Shown in pieces: positions 29,401 to 41,800 of a DNA stretch of 64,000 bases (the first letter of the stretch is position 1; the number at the start of each line of letters is the position of its first letter). Made by a program: the position numbers and the translations under genes. Under the pieces are notes generated by a model. That model ran no database searches, had not been told where the DNA came from, and saw only the letters and a program-made list of their open reading frames with translations. The stretch comes from Cepaea nemoralis (Eukaryota > Mollusca > Gastropoda > Stylommatophora > Helicidae): assembly GCA_014155875.1 (NCBI GenBank), contig JACEFZ010005090.1, positions 1 to 64,000 on the forward strand, read 5' to 3'.

Positions 29401-31508
29401 CTGGTAATGAAAGCTAATCCACATGCAGAATTCGGTCGTGATACTTGACGTAGATGGCGAGGGACACTGGTAATGAAAGCTAATCCACATGCAGAATTCG
29501 GTCGTGATACTTGACGTAGATGGCGAGGGACACTGGTAATGAAAGCTAATCCACATGCAGAATTTGGTCGTGATACTTGACGTAGATGGCGAGGGACACT
29601 GGTAATGAAAGCTAATCCACATGCAGAATTTCGGTCGTGATACTTGACGTAGATGGCGAGGGACACTGGTAATGAAAGCTAATCCACATGCAGAATTCGG
29701 TCGTGATACTTGACGTAGATGGCGAGGGACACTGGTAATGAAAGCTAATCCACATGCAGAATTCGGTCGTGATACTTGACGTAGATGGCGAGGGACACTG
29801 GTAATGAAAGCTAATCCACATGCAGAATTCGGTCGTGATACTTGACGTAGATGGCGAGGGACACTGGTAATGAAAGCTAATCCACATGCAGAATTCGGTC
29901 GTGATACTTGACGTAGATGGCGAGGGACACTGGTAATGAAAGCTAATCCACATGCAGAATTCGGTCGTGATACTTGACGTAGATGGCGAGGGACACTGGT
30001 AATGAAAGCTAATCCACATGCAGAATTCGGTCGTGATACTTGACGTAGATGGCGAGGGACACTGGTAATGAAAGCTAAATCCACATGCAGAATTCGGTCG
30101 TGATACTTGACGTAGATGGCGAGGGACACTGGTAATGAAAGCTAATCCACATGCAGAATTCGGTCGTGATACTTGACGTAGATGGCGAGGGACACTGGTA
30201 ATGAAAGCTAATCCACATGCAGAATTCGGTCGTGATACTTGACGTAGATGGCGAGGGACACTGGTAATGAAAGCTAATCCACATGCAGAATTCGGTCGTG
30301 ATACTTGACGTAGATGGCGAGGGACACTGGTAATGAAAGCTAATCCACATGCAGAATTCGGTCGTGATACTTGACGTAGATGGCGAGGGACACTGGTAAT
30401 GAAAGCTAATCCACATGCAGAATTTGGTCGTGATACTTGACGTAGATGGCGAGGGACACTGGTAATGAAAGCTAATCCACATGCAGAATTCGGTCGTGAT
30501 ACTTGACGTAGATGGCGAGGGACACTGGTAATGAAAGCTAATCCACATGCAGAATTCTGGTCGTGATACTTGACGTAGATGGCGAGGGACACTGGTAATG
30601 AAAGCTAATCCACATGCAGAATTCCGAGTCGTGATACTTGACGTAGATGGCAAGGGACACTGGTAACTGAAGCTAATCCACATGCAGAATTCGGTCGTGA
30701 TACTTGACGTAGATGGCGAGGGACACTGGTAATGAAAGCTAATCCACATGCAGAATTTGGTCGTGATACTTGATGTAGATGGCGAGGGCCACTGGTAATG
30801 AAGCTAATCCACATGCAGAATTCTGGTCGTGATACTTGACGTAGATGGCGAGGGACACTGTAATGAAAGCTAATCCACATGCAGAATTCGGTTCGTGATA
30901 CTTGACGTAGATGGCGAGGGACCCTGGTAATTGAAGCTAATCCACATGCAGAATTCGGTCGTGATTACTTGACGTAGATGGCGAGGGACACTGGTAATGA
31001 AAGCTAATCCACATGCAGAATTCGGTCGTGATACTTGACGTAGATGGCGAGGGACACTGGTCATGAAAGCTAATCCACATGCAGAATTCGGTCGTGATAC
31101 TTGACGTAGATGGCGAGGGACACTGGTAATGAAAGCTAATCCACATGCAGAATTCGGTCGTGATACTTGATGTAGATGGCGAGGGACACTGGTAATGAAA
31201 GCTAATCCACATGCAGAATTTGGTCGTGATACTTGATGTAGATGGCGAGGGACACTGGTCATGAAAGCTAATCCACATGCAGAATTCAGTCGTGATACTT
31301 GACGTAGATGGCGAGGGACACTGGTAATGAAAGCTAATCCACATGCAGAATTCGGTCGTGATACTTGACGTAGATGGCGAGGGACACTGGTAATGAAAGC
31401 TAATCCACATGCAGAATTCGGTCGTGATACTTGACGTAGATGGCGAGGGACACTGGTAATGAAAGCTAATCCACATGCAGAATTCGGTCGTGATACTTGA
31501 CGTAGATG

Positions 31509-31545
31509 TATGGACTAGGCTTGAGTTACAACTGAGCGGGCAAAG
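31509..31545 (+). mobile_element. 3' end of SINE-A directly after the satellite
   Basis: TATGGACTAGGCTTGAGTT followed by ACAACTGAGCG and an A-rich stretch continues in phase from the last satellite unit. The same order, unit-like block then TATGGACTACGCTTGAGTT then A-rich tail, is seen in the SINE-A copy at 34160-34438 and, on the minus strand, at 52122-52425. The satellite therefore sits between the body and the 3' end of one SINE copy. Confidence 0.7.
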
Positions 31546-31594
31546 AAAATAATTAAATTAAAATAAACAGAAGTTTGTTGCTGTAAGTTGTATT

Positions 31595-32195
31595 ATTTAC
31601 ATCAGCATGAGTTTTCTAATGTCACAGACTTTGAGTATCTAGGCTCTATAATCAACAACAGGGAGGACTAGTCAACAAACATTGGTCGCAGACTGGCCGT
31701 AGCAATACAGTTGTTAGCAGTATTAAAAACATGTGGCATACTGGCCGCAAACAAGTTACATTTTTGAGAATATGTCTATCCTGTAGCGACATATGGGTGT
31801 GAGTTGTGGACCATTTTTCAATCACTAAAGAAGAAAATCAGGGACTCTGAGCTCAAATGTTACAGAAATGTTATTAAATATTGTGGATCAAGAAGAAGAA
31901 AACTTTTGAAATTCTACCAGATCGAAGAAAACTGATACATAACCAGTATCATATCTTAGAAACTAAATTACACTAGCCATATCATAATAGCTTGAAAACA
32001 AAAGTGATGGAAGGCATGATTCCTGGAGAAAGAGGCAGGAGCGAACCAGATTCAAGATAGACACAGGACAAGAGAGATAACAGCAGACAACTGGAGCCTG
32101 AGGCGAGAGAAATGGCAAGAGATCAAGAGATTTATCTGCACACTGTGATGAGAGGGTCGTTCGGCAAAGCACCTACTACATTAGTTTTCCATGCA
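31595..32195 (+). pseudogene. Degenerate non-LTR retrotransposon reverse transcriptase, C-terminal part
   Basis: With frameshifts and stops, the + strand reads through the post-catalytic part of a reverse transcriptase of the RTE/endonuclease-RT type. The visible landmarks are the FEYLGSII motif near 31630, a YGCELWTI motif near 31795 and a Lys/Arg-rich EKEAGA stretch followed by WSLRREKW near 32030-32115. The tail GGCAAAGCACCTACTAC near 32165 resembles the 3' end of the copy at 54470-55000. No intact frame remains. It lies 0.6 kb upstream of the first visible CHMP6 exon. Confidence 0.65.
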
Positions 32196-32816
32196 GTCTT
32201 TGGGAGATGTTTTAGATTGCCCATATGGGACGCAGGGGTGTTTCCAAGGCACCAGGGCCAGGTTCTATACTGGCCAAGACCTATTGACGCGTCCTCGTCG
32301 AGCGTCCTGGGCAACAGGTCCCTTCGGGGTCCTGGCTAAAGTCAGTAGGATCGTCGATTCCTCTGAAGTCGGAGAGTGTCTGCCTATACGGCGAAGAACC
32401 ACCAGTCTGCACACAGATAAGCCAGACATGGGACAATGGGTACTCACGCAAACCTCAGGTCCTGTATGACATCACACTGATGTTGGACAACAGGATGCCT
32501 TCATCCGACATACAGGACTTCGCGTTGGAGCTCAAGCCTACGAACACAAGCAAGCATTGCCCATATTGGTATTAAACTTGTGTATAGTTGTATTCTCAGC
32601 ATGTACATTTTATTAAATTTCAAATTTTTTCAGACGTTTATATTGCAAAGTGTTTTTGGGGAATAAAATTGTCTGATAGCAGTCAAAATTTATTTATCAT
32701 ATTATTTTGTTTCTTTCATTAGTTGTTTATATAAATGTTAACAATTCCATCATTTGCACCTTACAATGTATATGTGCACATGTAGCTCACTGTACAGTAT
32801 ACTTTTCAATTTGCAG
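32196..32816 (+). other. Presumed CHMP6 intron sequence, no gene seen
   Basis: The first 370 bases are moderately GC-rich with short overlapping ORFs on both strands that match nothing recognised. From about 32570 the sequence is AT-rich and leads into the acceptor of the exon at 32817 (TTTTCAATTTGCAG). Confidence 0.4.
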
Positions 32817-32882
32817 ATTCTGTCTGTTGAAGATGTGGAAAGGATTATGGATGAAACAAAGGAAGGCATTGAGAAGCAGAGA
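32817..32882 (+). CDS. CHMP6: CHMP6 exon (fourth from end)
   Basis: 66 bases, 22 codons, phase 0 at both ends. The acceptor is TTTGCAG and the donor GTAAGT. It encodes the DVERIMDETKEGIEKQR helix typical of CHMP6. The exon length equals the satellite period by chance; the sequences are unrelated. Confidence 0.88.
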
Positions 32883-35800
32883 GTAAGTATATTTGTATTT
32901 TCTTGAATTTTAAAATGTTTACTTTTTTAAGTCTTGTGAAATAAATATTTTTGGGGGGTTTTTGTTGTTTAGTCTTTAATTTTACATTGAATATATCTAT
33001 TTTGTTTTCAGAGCAGTATAGTTTCATGTATGTGTTGTTTATGTATGTAAATTATAAAAAATTGTTTAAAATGTTCCATACTGAATACTCTTATCTAAAT
33101 AATGATTGTAGTAGTAGCTTGGTTTGGAAAGAACAGTGCAAGACATGGTTCCTGGAAGAAGAGGAAGGGGTCAGCTAACGCAAAGTTGGACACAGTACAT
33201 ATGAAAATACATGTGGCTTTAGAACTGGCAGAGGGTAAGAATCTTGGGGGGGGGGGGGGGGGGGGGGGGGGATGAAAGATCTACATTCTACAAAGGATCT
33301 GCTGCATGATATTGATGAGTGGTAGCTAGTCATTTTAAGTTACAATACCTTACTAAATATTGGAGCAGTTTTCCTGATTCTTGCAAGCAGGAGTAATTTG
33401 TGTTCTGCTAGGAATTGGTTTGTTAGCCATTTAGCGGCTGTCGGTGAAACTACAACACAAATATCCAGACATGTGATCAACAAGCATCACTGTTAATCCA
33501 AATCATATAGTTTCCTGCAGGTTGCTTGTTAGCCATGACACTGAGGGGAACAACTTGTATGCTTACTACATATGTGCATGAATACCAGTTGATTTAATGA
33601 AGCTTTGTATCCACCGTTGGCTCTGTGGCGATGAGGCTATGGACGCAGTTCATAATACTGCATTCAGAGCACACTTGTAGGCAGTCTGGTAGCAGACCAC
33701 TTTGTGTTGGTTTTTATACAATGGTATGAGTGCTTTTTGTTCAGGAAGCAGTGGCGAACTATTGAACGTAAATTTGCCCAAAAATTGCAAACAGTCAAAT
33801 AATGCTGGAATTGACTGCGATGTCCTGTAAAGGAAATGCAACTAACTATGTGTCCACCATATTGTCTAGTCCTAGAAATATATATTTGAAAACCAAGAGT
33901 AGAATTCTTATAGGTGCCAACGTTTTTTTTTTTAATTTTTAACAAAAACAATAATTTCGTTATGGGTATATTATGTTCATATTTTATGTTTTTATAATTT
34001 TGCCTAAGTTGTTTTGATAAGAAGATTAATTCATTATTAATTGCTGTATTACATAACATGTCAGCTGTCAGATTAAATGTTGTGTCAGCTGTCAGATTAA
34101 ATGTTGTGTCAGCTGTTAGAGTAAATGTCGTGTCAGCTGTCAGATTTAAAATAACATGTCGGAGGTCAGCATAGTTGAATGAATAAAAGTGCTGGCTCTT
34201 AACTTCCGGTGTGCTGATGCCTACATGGGTCAGTGGGACTAAAATGTTGGCTTCTCAGCCTTGGCTTGGGAGAGTAATTACAATACCTCAAAAATCAGAG
34301 TGGGTTCACCTAACGGTAAGAGACACTGGTATTTGGGAAAGCTAATCCACACGCACAAATCAGTTCAGTGCACCAGAAGTGTTAGCATGTGTATGGACTA
34401 CGCTTGAGTTCAAAGCAAGCGAACGCAACATAAAATATAACATGTCAGCCACCAGATTAAATAGTGTGTCAGCTGTCAGGGTAATGACATATCAACTGCC
34501 AGATTAAATAACTCACTTTGGTAGGATTAATTTATTTACATTCTCAAAGTGTGTCAGCAGTTTCAACTGTCTTTTGTCTATCTCCATATCATTGTTTCTG
34601 GTGATATTTGAAATATGTGAATGAATTTCTGCTTATTTTTAATGATGCACCAAACTGCACAAATTATTGCACAGTCAGTAGCTTCTGGTAGTTATTGAGT
34701 GAATTCATTCACTGAAAATAAGTGTTTCTATTGTGGAACTTCACCAAAGGGATGTGAAGAATAGTAACACTGTAAATATCCTGTACATGTAGTAAAAGTA
34801 ATATTGTAAACACCCTGCACATGTCATAAAATACAACTAGAGAGGGTTGATCTGACACTGACTATCTCACACCATTGAAAATATCAGTCAACATCCAACC
34901 AACCCAAACTGGCATATAAAGACCTTGGCATGCGTGGTTGTGGATCTATACTCCACATCTTACAGGCAAAAGAAGAACAAATAAATGTGGGCCTTTATTG
35001 TCTGGGTTAGAATACATAGTTGATGCACCAGTTGCTGGATGAAAGCACTGTTATTATATCTCTTTTAGGAAATTGATGACCTACTGTCTGGAGGCCTGTC
35101 TGCAGAAGATGAAAGTGATGTCCTGGCAGAACTAGATGAGATCATGAAGGTCAGTTACTCGTGTGTTCTTTTAAATATAGTTGATAGTTTCTTCTGAATG
35201 TCCTAGAGACAGTGCCAGTTTTAAAAACATGTATACATTATTAAAAAGAGTTTAAACAATGACAATAGTGTTTGGCATAACAAAGATGTTCATTCATTCA
35301 TTCATTCATTCAGTAGCATGTCCTTTGCAGAAATTCGCTCCCATAACAACCTTCCGAAAAAACCTCTAGATCATAAGCAAGAGTCCCACAACCGATACAC
35401 CCATATGGAGATAATCCACCACATCCAGCACCCATCTTCTCTTTGACCTTCCTCTTTCTCTCTTCCCAGGCATATACCCCTTCATTATTGTTTTCTCCAA
35501 ACTTTTGTGACGTTTCAAATGACCAAAATATTTCAATTCTCTTTGTTTTATCATCTTTAATAGGCAGCCTTCTTCAATATTCAGCTCTTGAAGTATGAAT
35601 GCATTTTTCTTGTCTTTATCCAAACTATTATTAGAACTCGTCCATAACATTTATATTCAAAGGCATTTATACGCTGCTCAGCTTGTTTAGTAAGAGTCCA
35701 GGTCTCACAGGCTTCTATCATGGTTGTTAAGGTTTCTTGGCAAGTTTTGCAGAAGGTAGTTTACCATTGCTTTCCTTCTGGGCAGTGACTGTACTAGTCA

Positions 35801-38800
35801 TTGGCCATAGCCATTGTCTCAACTGACGAGATCATCTGCCTATCGCCGCAGAGTGCAGAACATAACCAACAACAATCTGTGGGCTGCTCTCACACTCCAT
35901 CCACTACCTGCTTCCATGGCTTCATGTAACCCTGATTGTGGGGAGGGGGGGCTAATTGGGAACTCTATCTTGCTTTCCACAAATAAACATCTTACATGTG
36001 CTTAGATTTTCTTGGTTAGGGGTGAGTAATTATTGCAGTGAGGGCACGTTAATGATGTTGATCAGGAACTATGCTTTTAATGTCATGAGCACAATCGGAT
36101 GAGGGTTTCACGCCTGGGCTCATCATCTGCTAGAGTGATGGAAAGATTGGTCACCTACTCCTCCACTCTCTCATCTTATAAAATGTCGCAGATCCATAGC
36201 AAGAAACTGCTTCGCAGCAATTTTCTTTTTTTTTAAAATTATTACAGCATTTCTTGTGTCACTGCTTACCTGCTCCTTAGTCCAAAAACTACTGTTGTCC
36301 CTATTTTTTTATTCTTGTAGACATTGCTCATTGTCGTCCAGTTTTGTCATTTTTCATCAAGCATTTCACCTTTCTTTATAACAGCAAACCGAAGTTGAGG
36401 ACAATATAGTATTACCTGATGTGCCAACAGGAATCGTTGGAGGTAAGCAATTAATTCTTCTTCTGCATTCATCCAGGGTGCTGTTTTAGACGTAATTGCG
36501 TTGTGCCTGCTGACAGCAGAGCTGCGATACTTGAACCTTTCGGCCGACACATCCAACTTCTTCAGGCATTTGTTAGACAGGTTACCTTCCCGGAAGCAAT
36601 TAATTTACATGTTTGTTACCAGGACCATAAAAGTAGCAAAAAAAATATTCACCCCCATAACCTACCCAGCATGTAGTAAGAGGCAACAGGGAGGGATGGT
36701 GAGGGGTTGGGCATCCTATACCACACAAAGCCTTAACTGCCAAGTTCATCCAATCAGAAACATCAAGGACAAGATCACTAATTCTGCCAGTTGAGATGAA
36801 AATTGGGCTCTTATTCTAGAAGAGGGATAACCATGAAGTGGAGAAAGCCACAAGAAATCTGAATCTCTGACTTGCCTACCTAGGAAAGTCTCCAGAACTG
36901 GTCCCTGGAAAGTTAGAACCATCAATAAACTGGGCAAGTTGGCTTGTATGACAAAGAAATTAAACAGACAGAAATAAGCAATGTGAAAATTCCATGAAAA
37001 GAACTACCATACAAAGCAAAGGATATGAATGCTTAGCGGAAGTTTGTTGAGGTCTGTGCTCCTCTAGGAAGAAAGAGAAGAAGACAAAGTAGTAGTTATG
37101 TAAATATGCAAATGAAGCAATAGAAAGGTGAAGATGACATAACCACATTAATATTTTTATTCTTCAGTTTTTAGCTACATATTTTTGTTTTGTTGTTGTT
37201 ATTTATTGTTTTCATTATTGATACAGACTTTGGTTGAAATGTTCACTTGTATCTGTGTGTGTCCTTTCTTTCATCTAACTTTTTAATTTTATTTTTATTT
37301 TTTCCCAAGAATTTCCATTATCAGCTGGCAGCTGTCACCCATTGTTTTCAGTACCATTTATCCCAGTTGTTACTTTCCCTCTATTTTCAATACCATTTAT
37401 CCCAGTTGTTACTTTTAACTCCTTCAGACCAAATATGGTTGTTATTATTTGAAGATGTTGGTCTGAGTGGCATGGGACTGGCACGCGGACATCTACACAC
37501 TACAATGGGTTCTGTACACAAAGCATAGCAAACGTTGATCGTAGAAGAGGGAGAATCCTTTAGACACAACATTGATTACAGTCAAGTAACAATTTTCTTA
37601 AGATAGAATGAAGTAAAGTAACAATGGCTCCGGAAGCGGTGAAGCAAATTAACAATAGCCTCAGATAGAAGAGGCTAAAGTAAAAATTGCTTCATGTAGA
37701 ATGAGGTAAAGTAACAGTTGCTTCATATAGAATGAGGTAAAGTAACAATTCTTCAGATAGAATGAGGTAAAGTAACAGTTGCTTCATATAGAATGAGGTA
37801 AAGTAACAGTTGCTTCATATAGAATGAGGTAAAGTAACAGTTACTTCATATAGAATGAGGTAAAGTAACAATTGCTTCATATAGAATGAGGTAAAGTAAC
37901 AGTTACTTCGTATAGAATGAGGTAAAGTAACAATTGCTTCATATAGAATGAGGTAAAGTAACAGTTGCTTCATGTAGAATGAGTTAAAGTAACAGTTACT
38001 TCATATAGAATGAGGTAAAGTAACAATTGCTTCATATAGAATGAGGTAAAGTAACAGTTACTTCATATAGAATGAGGTAAAGTAACAATTGCTTCATATA
38101 GAATGAGGTAAAGTAACAGTTGCTTCATGTAGAATGAGTTAAAGTAACAGTTGCTTCATATAGAATGAGGTAAAGTAACAGTTACTTCATATAGAATGAG
38201 GTATGGTAACAGTTACTTCATATACAATGAGGTAAAGTAACAGTTGCTTCATATATAATGAGGTAAAGTAACAGTTGCTTCATACAGAATGAGGTAAAGT
38301 AACAGTTGCTTCATATAGAATGAGGTAAAGTAACAACTGCTTCATATACAATGAGGTAAAGTAACAGTTGCTTCATATAGAATGAGGTAAAGTAACAGTC
38401 GCTTCATATAGAATGAGGTAAAGTAACAATTGCTTCATATAGAATTAGGTAAAGTAACAGTTACTTCATATAGAATGAGGTAAAGTAACAATTGCTTCAT
38501 ATAGAATGAGGTAAGGTAACAGTTGCTTCATGTAGAATGAGTTAAAGTAACACGTTGCTTCATATACAATGAGGCTAAAGGTAACAGTTGCTTCATATAC
38601 AATGAGGTAAAGTAACAGTTGCTTCATATACAATGAGGTAAAGTAACAGTTGCTTCATATACAATGAGGTAAATTAACAGTTGCTTCATATAGAATGAGG
38701 TAAAGTAACAGTTGCTTCATATAGAATGAGGTAAATTAACAGTTGCTTCATATAGAATGAGGTAAAGTAACAGTTTGCTTCATATAGAATGAGGTAAAGT

Positions 38801-41800
38801 AACAGTTGCTTCATATAGAATGAGGTAAAGTAACAGTTGCTTCAGATAGAATGAGGTAAAGTAACAGTTGCTTCATATAGAATGAGGTAAAGTAACAGTT
38901 GCTTCATATACAATGAGGTAAAGTAACAGTTACTTCGTATAGAATGAGGTAAAGTAACAGTTACTTCGTATAGAATGAGGTAAAGTAACAGTCGCTTCAT
39001 ATAGAATGAGTGTTGACGTCTTACTTTGTCTAGGTAACTTAATGGGTTCACACAGGTGTTAATTAATACAAACAATAAATACGTTCGCTATGATATAGCC
39101 GATTTATTGTGGCAATCTACAGTTGGCGCAGTGGGTTAAACAGCCCGCGCTTTACATCATCATCATATCACAGATTATAGAACATCAAACATTTCATATA
39201 ACAAACTAGCACACTATCTAGCCTATGTTCTATCTCTATACAAAGAGCTAACGAGTCCCTCTCAGGCAGACACTTGTTGCCTGGTCTCAGTCCATTTGTC
39301 CTCTGATGGTTTTCCGCGTGTCGCTATTCGACGGGCGGTAACCCTGTTCGAGTTCCTCGTGGACCCCGCTTCAGGCGGGCCACATTAGTGTCCACGGACC
39401 CATGAACTCGAGGGTTGACCTTCGATAAGGTTCTGGACTTTTCTTAGTCTGAGCAACTCGGTTGTCTCTCTTGGGCTAGAGTTGCAGCCCTCTAATTCTA
39501 TCTTTAGGTGAGGTGATGACAGGATTCCCCTCTCCCCTCCTGATCTGGCTTGTTATTGGTCAATTAGATTTAATCTAATTCTGTCATCGACTCATCTAAA
39601 GTTAGGGTTTGTAGTTTGGTGGACAGTAACTTGGTAAACTACCTAATGGCATTAGTAACTCATGTATTCTACCATACACTACTTCTCTGATTTGCTAAAG
39701 AGATCACTCTGTCTCCTGTGTCCTTAACAATGCTTATCAGACCGAAGTTACGTGGCGTTTTAATAGTTGTATTGACAACTCGCCCTTCTCACGCACCCTA
39801 TTGGTGCCCAGACAATTAATCTCTGGTTAAAGAGAGTTAACAGGACCGAAGTCCTGGCTAGTTAAGTACACTTTCAAATCTTGATTCGTGAGTGTATTTT
39901 AATACACTTTTACTCTCGTATGTCATCCAATGCTAAATATGTAGTTACGATGTTCTCTTATCCCCCTCAGACTACATGTGTCCCTGTTGGCTTGTTAGTG
40001 TGTTTGACTAATAAGTTGATGTCTCTAATAACGTGACTGTATTTTAAATTGAAAGTGTTGAGTTTTCAGGTTTGTGTATGTGCTGACTGGATGGTGTATT
40101 TCCAAGCGTCACGAGTTGGGATAACCTCAATCATGAATCCTTGCACTGTGTGCACTACATGATCCGGCATTCCAAGTAGTGATGCTTAGTTATATCCTAA
40201 ATGCTAACCTAAGTATGTTAACTATTTACTAACTAAGCTGAATACTAAACTAAGTTCTATACATGTATTCACAATTTAGACAAGTTATGTACTTTTACAT
40301 CAAAAACGCAGACAAATTACAATAAATACGTGTTGCGTACAATTTGTCCGCCAAGTGTATCGTTCTCTTATTTAATCCTTTCACACATTCATTCATTCGT
40401 CTTTCAAACACAATAGTATTCGATTAAAATATATAATTTAAGTTAAGGTAAATGTTATTGCCCTTGGAAACAATGGGCTAGGCGATATTCGCCCTTTAAG
40501 AAAAAACGTACTTTCTGTACGATGAAGGAAAAGTAGGTTATAATTTAAATAGAGACAATTGTATAGGACGGGTTTTCTTAGCCTCTGAATGGCACCGCCT
40601 GTAATATTAAAGTAGAATATGTACAAATTACAGGTTAACACAATTTATATACATCAATAATGGAAATATAATACATATTTAATTAAATTAACTAATTAAT
40701 TAACTCCAACGATGATGTGCGTGTTGCCGTCCTGTTGTTCCTGTGTTTTGCTATAAATGTTAAAGTTCGTATAGCTGTCTCTTGCGTGTTGTAGTTGATG
40801 TCGTACTATTTCGGCTGTTTGCAACGTTTGTAGCAACAGTAAATTATGGGTTCTTTTCCATGTTTCGTATGAAATATTACAGTGTTCATGGTTTGTTCTG
40901 GTTGATCTTACTGGTTGAAATAAACACAGTTACTGTTTCTTGATGGTCTAGTAATAGAGTTTAGGCACTTGATGGTATAGCTATTGAAGTACCGTGTTCA
41001 TGGGTGTTGTAATAAACTAATCACTAAGAGAACTTAGGCGGTGTATAGGTACACTTATATGAAACGGTATAAAAGTATCACAGTATATAATATGGCTAGT
41101 GGTTGACTGAGTAGTGTCAATCTACTGGCGCATTTGACTGGCGTGATAAAATGTCGGCCAGAATATTATCGGTGCCCTTGATATGGCGTATTTCAAAATC
41201 ATAATCTTCCAGCAATAAACGCCATCTTTGTAACCTGTGGTTCTTGGGCGACCCTTGGTTAAGGACTAATAATGGTGAACTGTCGGTGAGAACCAGGAAG
41301 TGGCTCCCTAAAAGGAACTTCGAGAGCCTCAGTATACAAAACAATAGGGCTAGACACTCCAATTCAATTGTTGCATATCGAGTTTCAGCCTTCTTCAGTT
41401 TCCTGCTCACGTAGAGAATAGGGTGTCTAATTCCGTCGACTTCCTGCATCAAGCAACCTCCTATAGCTATGGCGCTTGCATCTGTGGTTAAGATAAAAGG
41501 TAATTTTATGTTGGGTAATCGTAACACTGGAGGATTTGAAAAAATATGTTTCAATCTACACATTGCATCATCTAAGCTGGTACTTTTACAAATTTTCGAT
41601 GGATGATCTTTAGTTAACATATCAGAAAAAACTGAGGTGAGTTCTGCCCAATGTGGAATGAATTTGGAATAATAATTAATGAGACCTAGTAAACTCCTAA
41701 TCTGCTTCTTTGTAGTAGGTACTTCTAGATTCAAAATCTTGGAAACAATTTTCTCATCAGTCAATAATTTACCTTGAGAAATTCTATGACCGAGGAAGTC

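Larger units (their letters stand above)
1..31508 (+). repeat. 66-bp tandem satellite array (SINE-A derived), about 477 copies, left end outside window
   Basis: Head-to-tail repeat of a 66-bp unit. The canonical unit carries one EcoRI site (GAATTC) followed by GGTCGTGATACTTGACG and, further on, GACACTGGTAATGAAAGC and TAATCCACATGC. Most copies are identical; recurrent variants are GAATTT for GAATTC, GGTCATG for GGTAATG and GATGTAG for GACGTAG. The array is still running at base 1 and ends at 31508, where the phase breaks into TATGGACTAGGCTTGAGTT. That continuation and the AAAGCTAATCCACA block are shared with dispersed SINE-A copies near 34310-34420 and 52140-52280, so the unit looks like an amplified internal piece of that SINE. 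There are no variable spacers, so it is not a CRISPR. Two minus-strand frames have no stop codon because 66 is a multiple of three; the resulting huge ORFs are not genes. Confidence 0.97.

Noticed and set aside
1..31508. CRISPR-like regular repeat array
   Set aside because: The period is entirely repeat with no variable spacers and the surroundings are eukaryotic.
39542..41116. A separate integrase or env gene after RNase H
   Set aside because: No frame of useful length and no zinc-binding or DDE signature.
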